Positions 50,245-59,707 of a stretch of 64,000 nt of DNA are shown here, piece by piece (the stretch's first letter is position 1; each line of letters starts with the position of its first letter). Where the stretch lies: positions 17,971 through 81,970 of the forward strand of contig JAQBNL010000084.1 of the NCBI GenBank assembly GCA_028288585.1. Direction: 5' to 3'. The DNA comes from Chitinophagaceae bacterium (lineage in GTDB: Bacteria > Bacteroidota > Bacteroidia > Chitinophagales > Chitinophagaceae). A model generated the notes under the pieces. That model saw only the letters and a program-made list of their open reading frames with translations, searched no databases and was not told the origin of the DNA. A program made the position numbers and the translations under genes.

Positions 50245-52644
50245 TCAATTCTTAAACAACTTTGCCAATAGCCACATTACACTTGCTGTAGTATGTGTCC
50301 ATATTTCTTTGTAGGTAGCATTTACCTGCATGGGCATATAGGGTTCATCATCGTTTTCAAAAGTTTCTATTCCTACAGGCACAGCGCCAACCACATCCCC
50401 GGCATAAGCCCCGTATAATGGCGGGTAATCATAACCATCACCATAAATAGTGCTCATGGCAAAGGGATTGTAGCCAACAATATATTCAAGCTGTCTTGTT
50501 GCAATATCTTTTAATGATCTGTCCTTCAAAACATCTGAAAGAATAAATGCAGCTTTTGCTTTGCCCATTAGTACCGCATGAAAGCCCCTGAACTGGTAGG
50601 CTACAGGAAAACGACGCAGATAAAAATCACCTCCAAGGTGTATCCCGTTTTTTACCTGTGCATTATATTCTTCCATAGAAGGCATGCCCACTTTATCTCC
50701 TTCATGATAGATACCGGAAAAATCTGCATTGTTCAATTCATATACGGCTGCAGGTAATATGCCGTAAGGTTCTATTGCCGTTGAGATGGCGTGAAGGTAA
50801 TCTGCATAAGCCTTACAGGATGCTTTCCATAAAGAAGCATCCGGATGCGAAGGGGCATCAGTAAGTAACATGCTCAATCCTTCCACCATCAGTTGTTCAT
50901 CGCTGCGGTGAAAATAAGCGAGGATCCTTTTTTTCTTTCTTGATTCATAAAAAAAACCATGCAGTGGTATTTTCCATTCGGTACGTCTTTCTTTTTGCTG
51001 GCAATCCATTACCACCTGTGCATACTTAACTGCCCAATCCAGGTAAGATCTTTCTTTAGTAAGCCTGTACAAATTCATGGCAGATGTTACGGCGAGTGCA
51101 TACAGATCCACTTCATTATTTTCAGTTACAGCTGCACTTAGCAACTGGTTTGCAAATGCAAAATCTTCTATAGCACTCCTGCGGCACCAATGAGCAAAAA
51201 CGGGATCATCAGTATAAAAAGGAACCGCCATTGCGCAATACGATGCTGCAATAAAATTATCAACAGGCCTGTTGGTAGCTTTTCCCTGCATATCATCTTT
51301 AGTACCGGTAATGTTATCACTCCATATGCCGATGATAAGACCGCCATCCCTGTAACCATCGCCAAACCTTGTTTGCATGGTCCAGTTCAATCCCCAGCGG
51401 GCTTCTTCCAGTAAGCGCTTATACAACTGTTCATTTTTATTTTTCACTGATGTTGCCAACTCCAGCATTGCTATTCCTCCTTTGGCTGTGTTGCTCACGT
51501 CCTGGGTAAGATCTGCAGCATCATGCCATCCTCCGCTCACGCCTAAGCGCCTGCCATCAGGATGAATGCATACTACATCCTTGTGACATTCCTGGTGAAT
51601 GCCGGGCTGATCATAACCACATCTTTCAGCAAAGAAAAAATTAAGCGTATGCCATGCTGTGGCCAGGTATGCATCATCACCTATGGGAAAAGGTTGGGTT
51701 GCCTTGTTACCAATTTTGAGCCTGTAATACCCGGGTCTGTTAAAGCTGCTGAAATCCAGTTGAACAAAACCATTGTTCAATCTTTTACCATCACCTGCGA
51801 ATACCGTTTTGTTAGCCGCACTGATCAATTGAAATTTTGTACCCGGCACATTTTGCAGCAATGCCTGTTTTACTGCTGCTGTTTTATAGCCACTATGGCT
51901 ATAGGCTATTGTGTTCTTCCGCAATTCAAAGCCCCGTGTGTTTTCCGCTTCCACTTTTTCGATACGCATATCATCGATATACAGTTTCATATCCTCCTCA
52001 GCGCCAAGGGGAGAGCCGGTGAGCATAATACTTACAGAAAAACCAGTGACTGAATCACGGTAGAGGTCAGGAATTTCCCAGATGATGTGCTGCCATTTGT
52101 TTGGGTATACAGTAACAAAATGCTGTCCTTCGAACCTGCCCGGCGTTGGCATAATGTGTTTGCCTTCGTTATATAAAGTACATCCCACAAAAAAATTATA
52201 AAAGCCTGCTGCTTCTGCATATACCCAAACAGAAAAACGATTATAATCTTTCAGGTCTTCTCCTTTAAGTGGCCTGATAACTTCGGCAAAAGCATAGCTC
52301 CTGTTGGATGGATTTTTTTTAGGAAGCGATGTTGGGGTCTCCAATAGAATGCTGCCATTGCCGGAAATGGTTTTATCACGATCTATTTTTATGGTGCCAG
52401 GCCCCCTGGTTTTTATAGAATTGAAATCTGCAGCCAATGGTAAAATGCGTGAATTCTCTACAGGCTTTTTTAGCCATCTTGCAACACCGGCATTAGTGGA
52501 ATCCTCCTTCATTGTGTACTGCAGGTAATTGCTTTCCTGTAGTTGTTTCATCAACTTCGCATCCTGTGCTGTTAGAGGGTTTACCAGGCATGTTGAAATA
52601 AGCAGTAATAATAAAGTAAGCCGCTGGTGTATATAGATGTTCAT
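50245..52644 (-). CDS. Glycoside hydrolase family 9 (endoglucanase-like)
   Basis: The ATG at 52644 (MNIYIHQRLTLLLLLIST) gives about 799 residues with a signal peptide. After an N-terminal carbohydrate-binding-like region and an Ig-like CelD_N domain (about 230-330), the (alpha/alpha)6 GH9 domain covers the rest: GGWHDAADLTQDVS with the catalytic Asp pair, and YKEIWTHTTASVMWLLAKL with the likely general-acid Glu near the end. Such enzymes cut beta-1,4-glucans; the protein is probably secreted or periplasmic. The gene is alone, read convergently with the OmpA gene. Confidence 0.88.
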   Translation of the reverse strand: MNIYIHQRLTLLLLLISTCLVNPLTAQDAKLMKQLQESNYLQYTMKEDSTNAGVARWLKKPVENSRILPLAADFNSIKTRGPGTIKIDRDKTISGNGSILLETPTSLPKKNPSNRSYAFAEVIRPLKGEDLKDYNRFSVWVYAEAAGFYNFFVGCTLYNEGKHIMPTPGRFEGQHFVTVYPNKWQHIIWEIPDLYRDSVTGFSVSIMLTGSPLGAEEDMKLYIDDMRIEKVEAENTRGFELRKNTIAYSHSGYKTAAVKQALLQNVPGTKFQLISAANKTVFAGDGKRLNNGFVQLDFSSFNRPGYYRLKIGNKATQPFPIGDDAYLATAWHTLNFFFAERCGYDQPGIHQECHKDVVCIHPDGRRLGVSGGWHDAADLTQDVSNTAKGGIAMLELATSVKNKNEQLYKRLLEEARWGLNWTMQTRFGDGYRDGGLIIGIWSDNITGTKDDMQGKATNRPVDNFIAASYCAMAVPFYTDDPVFAHWCRRSAIEDFAFANQLLSAAVTENNEVDLYALAVTSAMNLYRLTKERSYLDWAVKYAQVVMDCQQKERRTEWKIPLHGFFYESRKKKRILAYFHRSDEQLMVEGLSMLLTDAPSHPDASLWKASCKAYADYLHAISTAIEPYGILPAAVYELNNADFSGIYHEGDKVGMPSMEEYNAQVKNGIHLGGDFYLRRFPVAYQFRGFHAVLMGKAKAAFILSDVLKDRSLKDIATRQLEYIVGYNPFAMSTIYGDGYDYPPLYGAYAGDVVGAVPVGIETFENDDEPYMPMQVNATYKEIWTHTTASVMWLLAKLFKN

Positions 52645-52896
52645 ACCAAAAAATAATTTGATGATCAAAGTACGATTGCGAAAATGTAACTAATGTTTTA
52701 TAAAGACTAATTTATTTTTGAAGGGAAAATTCTGCATAATCACCCATGATTTTCTTTTGCCAGCAGATTTTATAATCAGCCTGTTGTGTTGCCTGGATAC
52801 TGGTTGGATATATCTTAAAAATTATTTGCTGATTTTGCTTGATTTTTGAGTGAATTATTTTATATTCGCACTTATAACCACCAAAGCTAACTAATA

Positions 52897-54909
52897 ATGA
52901 AACTCCTTACTACAAGCCTTTCTATGGCTTTTTTTTTATGCTCAATTACAAGCATTTTTGCCCAGGAAAAATCGCCGGTAAAATTTGGAAAGATATCTCC
53001 TGAAGAATTTAATCTCTCAAAGTATAATTTTGATACCAGTGTTAGTGCAGTAGTAATTTCAGATGTAGGTTCATCAACTTTTGAAGGTAATAACAAAGGA
53101 TGGTTCACTTTAGTATTCAAACACCAGAAGCGTATAAAAATCCTGAATAAAAATGGTTTTGAAGCTGCTAATGTAGAAATACCATTATACTCTGATGGCA
53201 CCGATGAAGAAAAACTTGATAATTTAAAAGCGTATACTTATAATCTTGAAAATGGGAACATTATAAAGACCGAACTTGAAAGTAATGCCATATTTAAAGA
53301 CAAACTCTCAAAGAATCTTGTAAATAAAAAATTTACATTTCCGGCAGTAAAAGAAGGTTCTATAATTGAATATTCGTATACCGTTAAATCTGATTTTTTA
53401 TTCAATTTACAACCATGGACATTTCAGGGAGATTATCCACGCATATGGAGCGAATACCAGGCAAGTATGCCGGAGTTCTTTGTTTATGTAACGCTTAGCC
53501 AGGGGTATCAACCTTTTCACATCAAAAATGAATCCCAGGGTTTTTGCCAATATCGTGTTACCGTACCGGGTGGCGTTTCAACAGATGAGCATTATAGTCT
53601 TAGCGGCACTACAAGTGATTATCGGTGGGTAATGAAAGATGTTCCTTCACTTAAAGAAGAGGGATTTACATCTACCCTTAAAAATCATATAGCAAAGATC
53701 GAATTTCAATTATCACAATACCGGTTTCCTAACGTGCCTATAAAAGATATTATGGGTAATTGGCTAACTGTTAATCAGAAGATGTTAGAGCGGGAGGATT
53801 TTGGTTTACCCATTAATAAAAGTAATAACTGGCTTGATGATGACATGAAACCAATAGTGGCCGGTGCTGTTACCAACCTTGAAAAAGCAAAAAATATTTA
53901 TGCTTTTATACGTGATAATTTTACCTGCACAGATTACAATGATTTGTATTTAAACAATCCTTTAAAAACAGTTTTCAAAAATAAAAATGGCAGTGTATCA
54001 GATATTAATCTTTTACTTATAGCCATGCTCCATCATGAAAGTATTGAAGCTTATCCCGTAATATTAAGTACCCGGGAGCATGGATTTGCCAGTGATTTAT
54101 ATCCACTAATGAATCGTTTTAATTACGTAATTGCCGAAGCAAAATTTAATGGCAGCAATGTTTACCTGGATGCAAGCCATCCTTCATTAGCATTTGGGAG
54201 ATTACCTTCCGAATGTTATAACGGTTATGCAAGAGTAATTAGTAAAGAACCGGATGTAGTAGATCTTAGTGCAGATTCATTAAGGGAAGCGAAAGTTACA
54301 CTCGTATTTATCGGCAATACTGAAAAAGGTAATATTGAAGGCAGTTTTAAAACCGAGCCTGGTTATTATGAATCATTAAGTATCAGGGAAAAAATAAAAG
54401 CAAAAGGGCAGGCAGAATTTTTTAAAAAGATACAATCGGCATACTTATCCAGTTTGGATATAACCCAACCTTATATTGATTCAATAAAATTACCGGAACA
54501 GCCATTAACCATTCACTATAATTTTAAAATGAATGATATGGGTGAAGACATTATTTATTTTAACCCGATGATGGCTGAAGGCTACAGAAATAATTTTCTT
54601 AAGGCTGCAGAACGTAAATATCCTGTAGAGATGCCCTATACATTTGATGAGACTTATATTTTAACTATGGAAGTACCTAAAAATTATACAGTAGAGGAAA
54701 TACCAAAATCGGCCAAGGTAAATTTTAATGGCGGAGAGGGCTATTTTGAATATATGATTAGTAAGTCGGAAGATCAAATACAATTAAGATCAAGAGTAAT
54801 AATGAAGAGAACCAACTTCTCTTCTGATGAGTATAATTCTTTACGCGATTTTTTTGCATATGTTGTAAGGAAGCATAGCGAACAGGTTGTGTTTAAAAAG
54901 AAGAAATAA
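52897..54909 (+). CDS. DUF3857 and transglutaminase-like protein, degenerate active site
   Basis: The 670-residue protein has a signal peptide (LSMAFFLCSITSIFAQ), a DUF3857 domain (about 40-260) and a transglutaminase-like domain near 330-440. In the second, the Cys of the family is not seen: the equivalent region reads KNGSVSDINLLLIAM, and the later His position reads FNYVIAEA, while the Asp in YLDASHP is kept. So the fold is probably non-catalytic. It is followed one base later by a second DUF3857 gene that retains Cys and His. The pair is likely an operon of exported proteins of unknown function. Confidence 0.85.
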   Translation: MKLLTTSLSMAFFLCSITSIFAQEKSPVKFGKISPEEFNLSKYNFDTSVSAVVISDVGSSTFEGNNKGWFTLVFKHQKRIKILNKNGFEAANVEIPLYSDGTDEEKLDNLKAYTYNLENGNIIKTELESNAIFKDKLSKNLVNKKFTFPAVKEGSIIEYSYTVKSDFLFNLQPWTFQGDYPRIWSEYQASMPEFFVYVTLSQGYQPFHIKNESQGFCQYRVTVPGGVSTDEHYSLSGTTSDYRWVMKDVPSLKEEGFTSTLKNHIAKIEFQLSQYRFPNVPIKDIMGNWLTVNQKMLEREDFGLPINKSNNWLDDDMKPIVAGAVTNLEKAKNIYAFIRDNFTCTDYNDLYLNNPLKTVFKNKNGSVSDINLLLIAMLHHESIEAYPVILSTREHGFASDLYPLMNRFNYVIAEAKFNGSNVYLDASHPSLAFGRLPSECYNGYARVISKEPDVVDLSADSLREAKVTLVFIGNTEKGNIEGSFKTEPGYYESLSIREKIKAKGQAEFFKKIQSAYLSSLDITQPYIDSIKLPEQPLTIHYNFKMNDMGEDIIYFNPMMAEGYRNNFLKAAERKYPVEMPYTFDETYILTMEVPKNYTVEEIPKSAKVNFNGGEGYFEYMISKSEDQIQLRSRVIMKRTNFSSDEYNSLRDFFAYVVRKHSEQVVFKKKK

Positions 54910-54910
54910 T

Positions 54911-56821
54911 ATGAAAAATTTAAATATCCTGTTACTAATTATTTTCTCTGTTACGTGCTTTAACAGCCATGCGGATGATCGTAATTATGCTGCTAATAAA
55001 ATTTCTGCCGAACTATTAAAGAATGCAAACGTTGTAAAACGTTTTGAAGAAGTAAAGTTTGAAATAATAAATATCGGGAAAGCTAAATTATATCATACAG
55101 TTGCCATTACTGTTTTAAATGAGAAAGGCGATAAGTATGTACAGTATCAGCAGGAGTATGATAAACTCCATTCTATTGAATCAATAGAAGGCCGGTTGTT
55201 TGACGAAAATGGCAAAAAAATTAAAACACTTAAAAAGAATGATATACAGGATTTGAGCGGCACAAGCGAGGCAAGCCTGGCAGATGATAACCGGGTAAAA
55301 CAATTCAATTTTTATTACAAAGTATATCCCTATACGGTGGAGTATGAAACAGAGATAAAGTATAATTATACCTTATTTTATCCCATATGGGTGCCACAGG
55401 AAGATGAATTTTATTCAGTGGAATACAGTAAAGTTTCTATTAGCTGCCCGTCGGATATAAAATTCCGGTATAAAACTTTTAACTACCCCGCACAGCCTGT
55501 TATTACAGATGAGAAGAACAACAAAGTATATAGCTGGGAAGTTAAAAATTTACCTGCGATAGAAGAAGAATTTGCCTCCCCTTACTGGTTCGAGATAACC
55601 CCTGTTGTTTCCCTGGCGCCTGTACAATTCCAGGTAGAAAATTACCAGGGTAATATGTCCACCTGGCAGGATTTTGGAAAATTTGTATATGCATTAAAAG
55701 ATGGCCGCGATCAATTGCCTGATAATATTAAGAACGTAATACACAATATAACAGATGGCATTGCTGATACCAGGAAAAAGATAGAAGTGCTTTATGATTT
55801 CTTTCAAAAAAATACGCGGTATATCAGTATACAATTAGGTATTGGCGGCTGGCAGCCTTTTGATGCAAAATATGTTGCCAGTAACAGGTATGGAGATTGT
55901 AAAGCATTAAGTAATTACATGTATTCATTGCTAAAGGAAGCAGGTATAAAATCATTTTATACGTTGGTAAAAGCGGGGGTTAACAGCCGGTTTTTTATGA
56001 GCGATTTTCCTTCTTCTCAATTTAATCATGTTATACTATGCGTGCCTGTACAAAAAGATACTGTATGGCTGGAATGTACCAGTCAGACTTTACCTGCAGG
56101 CTATCTAAGTTCATTTACAAGTGATAGAAATGTATTGCTGGTAGATGAAAATGGAGGAACGCTCATCAGAACTCCGCGGTATACTTTAAATCAGAACTTG
56201 CAGGTAAGAAAGACTGTGGCAAGTATTGATAGTGAGGGTAACCTTGTTGCTGATATCATTACTGATTATAGAGCTTTGCAGCAGGATAACCTGCATGGGC
56301 TTATTAACGGCCTTTCTAAAGACAAGGTGATGGAGTATTTGAAAAATGAAATTGACTTGCCAAATTACGATGTGGTTAAGTTTGATTATAAGGAAATGAA
56401 AAGTGCGCTGCCTGTGATAAAAGAAACACTTTCTGTAACCGCCAATAATTATGCACAGGTAAGTGGCAGCCGTTTGTTTGTAGTACCTAATCTTCTCAGC
56501 AGATCGCACAACAAATTAATTGCGAACGACACCCGTAAGTTTGATGTACAGCTTAATACAGAATACAAGGACATTGATAGTGTAGAAATAAAAATTCCTT
56601 CCGGCTACCAGCCCGAAGCTATGCCACCCGCTATGAAAATAGAGACTAAGTTTGGCCGCTACAGTTCTTCAGTGCAGGTGTTGGCGGATAAAATAATTTA
56701 TTATCGCAGTATGGAACAGTTTAGAGGCAGATTTCCTGCTACTGCTTATAATGAGTTAGTTAAGTTTTATGAGCAGATATATAAAAGTGACAGGAGCAGG
56801 GTAGTATTGATAAAAAAATAG
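54911..56821 (+). CDS. DUF3857 and transglutaminase-like protein
   Basis: The ATG at 54911 (MKNLNILLLIIFSVTCFNSH) gives 636 residues with a signal peptide. A DUF3857 domain (about 40-230) is followed by a transglutaminase-like domain with YGDCKALSNYMYSLL (Cys330) and FNHVILCVP (His); the third position reads WLECTSQ, with Glu in place of the usual Asp. A C-terminal beta-rich region follows. Compared with the paralogue upstream, this copy looks able to act, although the Glu is unusual. They are translated one base apart. Confidence 0.87.
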   Translation: MKNLNILLLIIFSVTCFNSHADDRNYAANKISAELLKNANVVKRFEEVKFEIINIGKAKLYHTVAITVLNEKGDKYVQYQQEYDKLHSIESIEGRLFDENGKKIKTLKKNDIQDLSGTSEASLADDNRVKQFNFYYKVYPYTVEYETEIKYNYTLFYPIWVPQEDEFYSVEYSKVSISCPSDIKFRYKTFNYPAQPVITDEKNNKVYSWEVKNLPAIEEEFASPYWFEITPVVSLAPVQFQVENYQGNMSTWQDFGKFVYALKDGRDQLPDNIKNVIHNITDGIADTRKKIEVLYDFFQKNTRYISIQLGIGGWQPFDAKYVASNRYGDCKALSNYMYSLLKEAGIKSFYTLVKAGVNSRFFMSDFPSSQFNHVILCVPVQKDTVWLECTSQTLPAGYLSSFTSDRNVLLVDENGGTLIRTPRYTLNQNLQVRKTVASIDSEGNLVADIITDYRALQQDNLHGLINGLSKDKVMEYLKNEIDLPNYDVVKFDYKEMKSALPVIKETLSVTANNYAQVSGSRLFVVPNLLSRSHNKLIANDTRKFDVQLNTEYKDIDSVEIKIPSGYQPEAMPPAMKIETKFGRYSSSVQVLADKIIYYRSMEQFRGRFPATAYNELVKFYEQIYKSDRSRVVLIKK

Positions 56822-56860
56822 ATTTACTGTATAAGCAATATTATTTAATCAAACTTTCGC

Positions 56861-57703
56861 TTAATTTCTGTTTACCGGCACAGCATAAATATTTATTGTC
56901 TTCTTCCAGTTGGTTATTTCATTACGGTTGTTAAGCTTAATAACTTTTGCATCTATATCAAAGTCTTCAAAATAAAATAATTCATACCCCAGCTTTTCAA
57001 TAACATCATACAGTTCTAATTTTTCGTCATTGGTGCTTTTGCCAAAACTTTCTGCAACTATGGTAGGTTTGTATGTAGCTAAAAGATCAGAAATTGATTT
57101 TATTATTTCTTTGTCATATCCTTCTGTATCTATTTTAATAAAAGAAAGGCCAGATATTTTGTCACTATAATTCTCTTCAAGAAACGCTTTTAGGTTTATG
57201 CCTTTTATTTTTTCATGATGATAAAAATTTCCATGACGGCTGTCTTTTGTGGTTGCAATACCTCCATTGGAAAACGATGCTTCTGATGACACATAATAAA
57301 ACTCTTCTTCCTTAACTGTTATCGCATAGGGCAGCGGAACTATGGTTTGTTTTTCTTTATTAAGCGTAGCATTTATTTCCAGTATTTTATAAACGTACGG
57401 ATTAGGATCAAACCCTAATGCAATACCAGCAGGGCCTGCCGCTAAAGCCATGGGAACTGTTGTATCACCGATATTAGCACCGATATCAATTACAAGGTCT
57501 CCCTTTTTAATGAACTGCTTAAAAAAGTCAACCATTTTTTGGCTGATAACGATAGGCGTGTACAGGGGATTATCCCAATTGGCAAAATCTATCTTTCCCT
57601 CATCTTTTAAATCAAACAAATCTATTTTGGCAGGGTATTCCTGTGTAACTCTTCTGGCTTTTTTTCTGCGCAAAGATTGTTTAATGTAATCCAGGATTTT
57701 CAT
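56861..57703 (-). CDS. FkbM-family methyltransferase
   Basis: The 280-residue protein has the FkbM core with GDLVIDIGANIGDTTVPMALA (motif I), ALGFDPNPYVYKILE and SFIKIDTEGYDKEII. FkbM enzymes are SAM-dependent O-methyltransferases, often acting on sugars or secondary metabolites. The N-terminus has a basic segment (IKQSLRRKKARRVTQEYPAK). It is followed by nothing closely linked downstream, and the YebC gene lies six bases upstream on the same strand, so they may be co-transcribed. The substrate is unknown. Confidence 0.85.
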   Translation of the reverse strand: MKILDYIKQSLRRKKARRVTQEYPAKIDLFDLKDEGKIDFANWDNPLYTPIVISQKMVDFFKQFIKKGDLVIDIGANIGDTTVPMALAAGPAGIALGFDPNPYVYKILEINATLNKEKQTIVPLPYAITVKEEEFYYVSSEASFSNGGIATTKDSRHGNFYHHEKIKGINLKAFLEENYSDKISGLSFIKIDTEGYDKEIIKSISDLLATYKPTIVAESFGKSTNDEKLELYDVIEKLGYELFYFEDFDIDAKVIKLNNRNEITNWKKTINIYAVPVNRN

Positions 57704-57709
57704 TACTTC

Positions 57710-58420
57710 TTATTTCAAATTATGATATACTTTTTGCACGTCTTCATCCTGTTCTAAATTATCAACCAGTTTTAAAACTTCAGTTGCCTGCTCTTCATTT
57801 AATTCAACCGTATTCATGGGTATTCGTGTAAGCTCTGCAGTAATTACATTAATACTTTTTTCTTCCAGCGCCTTACTCATATGCCCGAATTCATTGTATG
57901 CAGTGCGGATGATAATATTACCTTCAGCGTCTTCACCAATTTCTTCCAGGCCGTAATCAATAAGATCCAATTCCAGGTCTTCAATATTCAACCCCGTATT
58001 TTTTATTTTAAATTCTCCCATCCGGTTAAATGTAAAAGCAACACTTCCTGTTGTTCCCAAGCTTCCATGGCCTTTATTAAAATGCATGCGAACATTGGCA
58101 ACAGTCCTGGTGGGGTTATCAGTTGCAGTTTCTACCAGCAAAGCAACACCATGCGGTGCATAGCCTTCATAAAGCATTTCATGGTAATCAGTTTTATCTT
58201 TCCCTACTGCCCTTTTTATAGCCGCTTCCACCCGGTCTTTGGGCATATTAACTGCTTTTGCATTTATCATGCAGCGTCGCAAGGCAGAGTTGTTATCAGG
58301 ATCGGATCCCCCGGCTTTTACAGCCATATCTATCTCTTTACCAATACGGGTAAATTGTTTTGCCATTTTATCCCACCTGGCAAACATGGTTGATTTACGA
58401 ACTTCAAAAATTCTTCCCAT
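57710..58420 (-). CDS. YebC/PmpR-family regulatory protein
   Basis: The ATG at 58420 ([20 protein letters not shown]) is preferred over the frame to 58456. The 236-residue protein shows the YebC pattern: [40 protein letters not shown]-like [36 protein letters not shown]. Members were described as transcription regulators; some help translation of proline-rich stretches. The FkbM gene follows six bases later. The gap upstream holds CAAACTACAAACTA-like repeats. Confidence 0.93.
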   Translation of the reverse strand: MGRIFEVRKSTMFARWDKMAKQFTRIGKEIDMAVKAGGSDPDNNSALRRCMINAKAVNMPKDRVEAAIKRAVGKDKTDYHEMLYEGYAPHGVALLVETATDNPTRTVANVRMHFNKGHGSLGTTGSVAFTFNRMGEFKIKNTGLNIEDLELDLIDYGLEEIGEDAEGNIIIRTAYNEFGHMSKALEEKSINVITAELTRIPMNTVELNEEQATEVLKLVDNLEQDEDVQKVYHNLK

Positions 58421-58549
58421 ATAATTAGTTTGTAGTTTAAGGTTTATAGTTCCCATCTGGTTATTCTATTCCCTAAACTGAAAGATTGCAAATCTAAAAG
58501 GCAAACTACAAACTACCAACTACAAACCACAAACTCTTTACATTTGCTC

Positions 58550-59638
58550 ATGCCAAAAAAGTTCAGTTATCAACAATTATTTTCCTTCTCTAAAAATATA
58601 TTTTTAAAAATAGGCTGCAGCAACCGGGATGCAGAAACTGCTGCAACATCATTACTTATGGCTGACTTAAGGGGCGTAGACAGTCATGGGGTGGCAAGGC
58701 TTAGCGGTTATGTGCGTTTATGGGAAGTAAAAAGAATAAATGCAAAACCTGTAATAAAAATAATTCATGAAACTCCCTCCACAGCAACAATTGATGGTGA
58801 TGCAGGATTAGGCCTTGTGGTAGCCCCACATGCAATGAAGGTTGCAATAAAAAAAGCAAAGCAGGTTGGTACGGGCTGGGTAAGCGTAAAGAACAGTAAC
58901 CACTTTGGAATTGCAGGCTCCCATGCAATGATGGCTTTGCAGGATGATATGATTGGTATAGCCATGACAAATGCTTCGGCTTTGGTTGCTCCCACTTTTT
59001 CTGTTGAAAGAATGTTAGGCACAAATCCTATTGCGGTAGCAATTCCTGCAGGTAATGAACCCCCTTTTGTTGCAGACTTTGCAACCACTACAGCCGCCAA
59101 CGGAAAGCTTGAAATCCTTCAAAGAAAAAATGCTGCTATGCCTGTTGGCTGGGCGCAGACAAAAGATGGTGAACCTTCAACTGATCCGCATGCCTTAAAA
59201 GATGGAGGCGCATTGCTACCCCTGGGCGGCGACAGGGAGCATGGCAGCCACAAAGGATATGCATTGGGTGCTATTGTAGATATTTTTTCTGCTGTATTAA
59301 GCGGGGCCAATTATGGGCCCTGGGTGCCGCCGTTTCCTGCATACGTTGCTATCCCTGAAAACATGCCGGGAGAAGGAATAGGGCATTTTTTTGGAGCTAT
59401 GAGCATAGATGCTTTTCGCCCTGCAACAGAATTTAAAACTCATATGGATAAATGGATAGAAAGGTTTAGGTCGGCAAAAACTATAAAAGGAGAGAAGAGG
59501 GTTTATATCCCGGGTGATATGGAAAGAGAATGGGAAGAAGAGAGAATGAAAGAAGGAATTCCTTTATTGCAGCCAGTGATTGATGATCTGAATTCCCTTG
59601 CTTTAAAATTTGAAGTAAAACCTCTATACCCCATGTAA
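58550..59638 (+). CDS. Ldh-family (malate/L-lactate type) oxidoreductase
   Basis: The ATG at 58550 (MPKKFSYQQLFSFSKN) is used; the TTG at 58544 is also open. The 362-residue protein belongs to the NAD(P)-dependent 2-hydroxyacid oxidoreductases of the Ldh/MDH family. It has RGVDSHGVARL, the catalytic-site NSNHFGIAGSHAM and FATTTAANGKLEI, and HGSHKGYALG for nucleotide binding. The exact substrate (malate, lactate or ureidoglycolate) cannot be told. A TACATTTG box lies just before the start. Confidence 0.88.
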   Translation: MPKKFSYQQLFSFSKNIFLKIGCSNRDAETAATSLLMADLRGVDSHGVARLSGYVRLWEVKRINAKPVIKIIHETPSTATIDGDAGLGLVVAPHAMKVAIKKAKQVGTGWVSVKNSNHFGIAGSHAMMALQDDMIGIAMTNASALVAPTFSVERMLGTNPIAVAIPAGNEPPFVADFATTTAANGKLEILQRKNAAMPVGWAQTKDGEPSTDPHALKDGGALLPLGGDREHGSHKGYALGAIVDIFSAVLSGANYGPWVPPFPAYVAIPENMPGEGIGHFFGAMSIDAFRPATEFKTHMDKWIERFRSAKTIKGEKRVYIPGDMEREWEEERMKEGIPLLQPVIDDLNSLALKFEVKPLYPM

Positions 59639-59649
59639 AGATTTGCAGA

Positions 59650-59681
59650 TTTGGAAAGTGTTATGTCTTAAAATACTTTTG
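59650..59681 (+). promoter_or_regulatory. Promoter of lysC
   Basis: TTTG (59650-59653) and TACTTTTG (59674-59681) are separated by 20 bases, matching the Bacteroidota consensus, 26 bases before the lysC start. Confidence 0.8.
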
Positions 59682-59707
59682 CACAAAATAATAATAATAT
59701 TAGGCTG

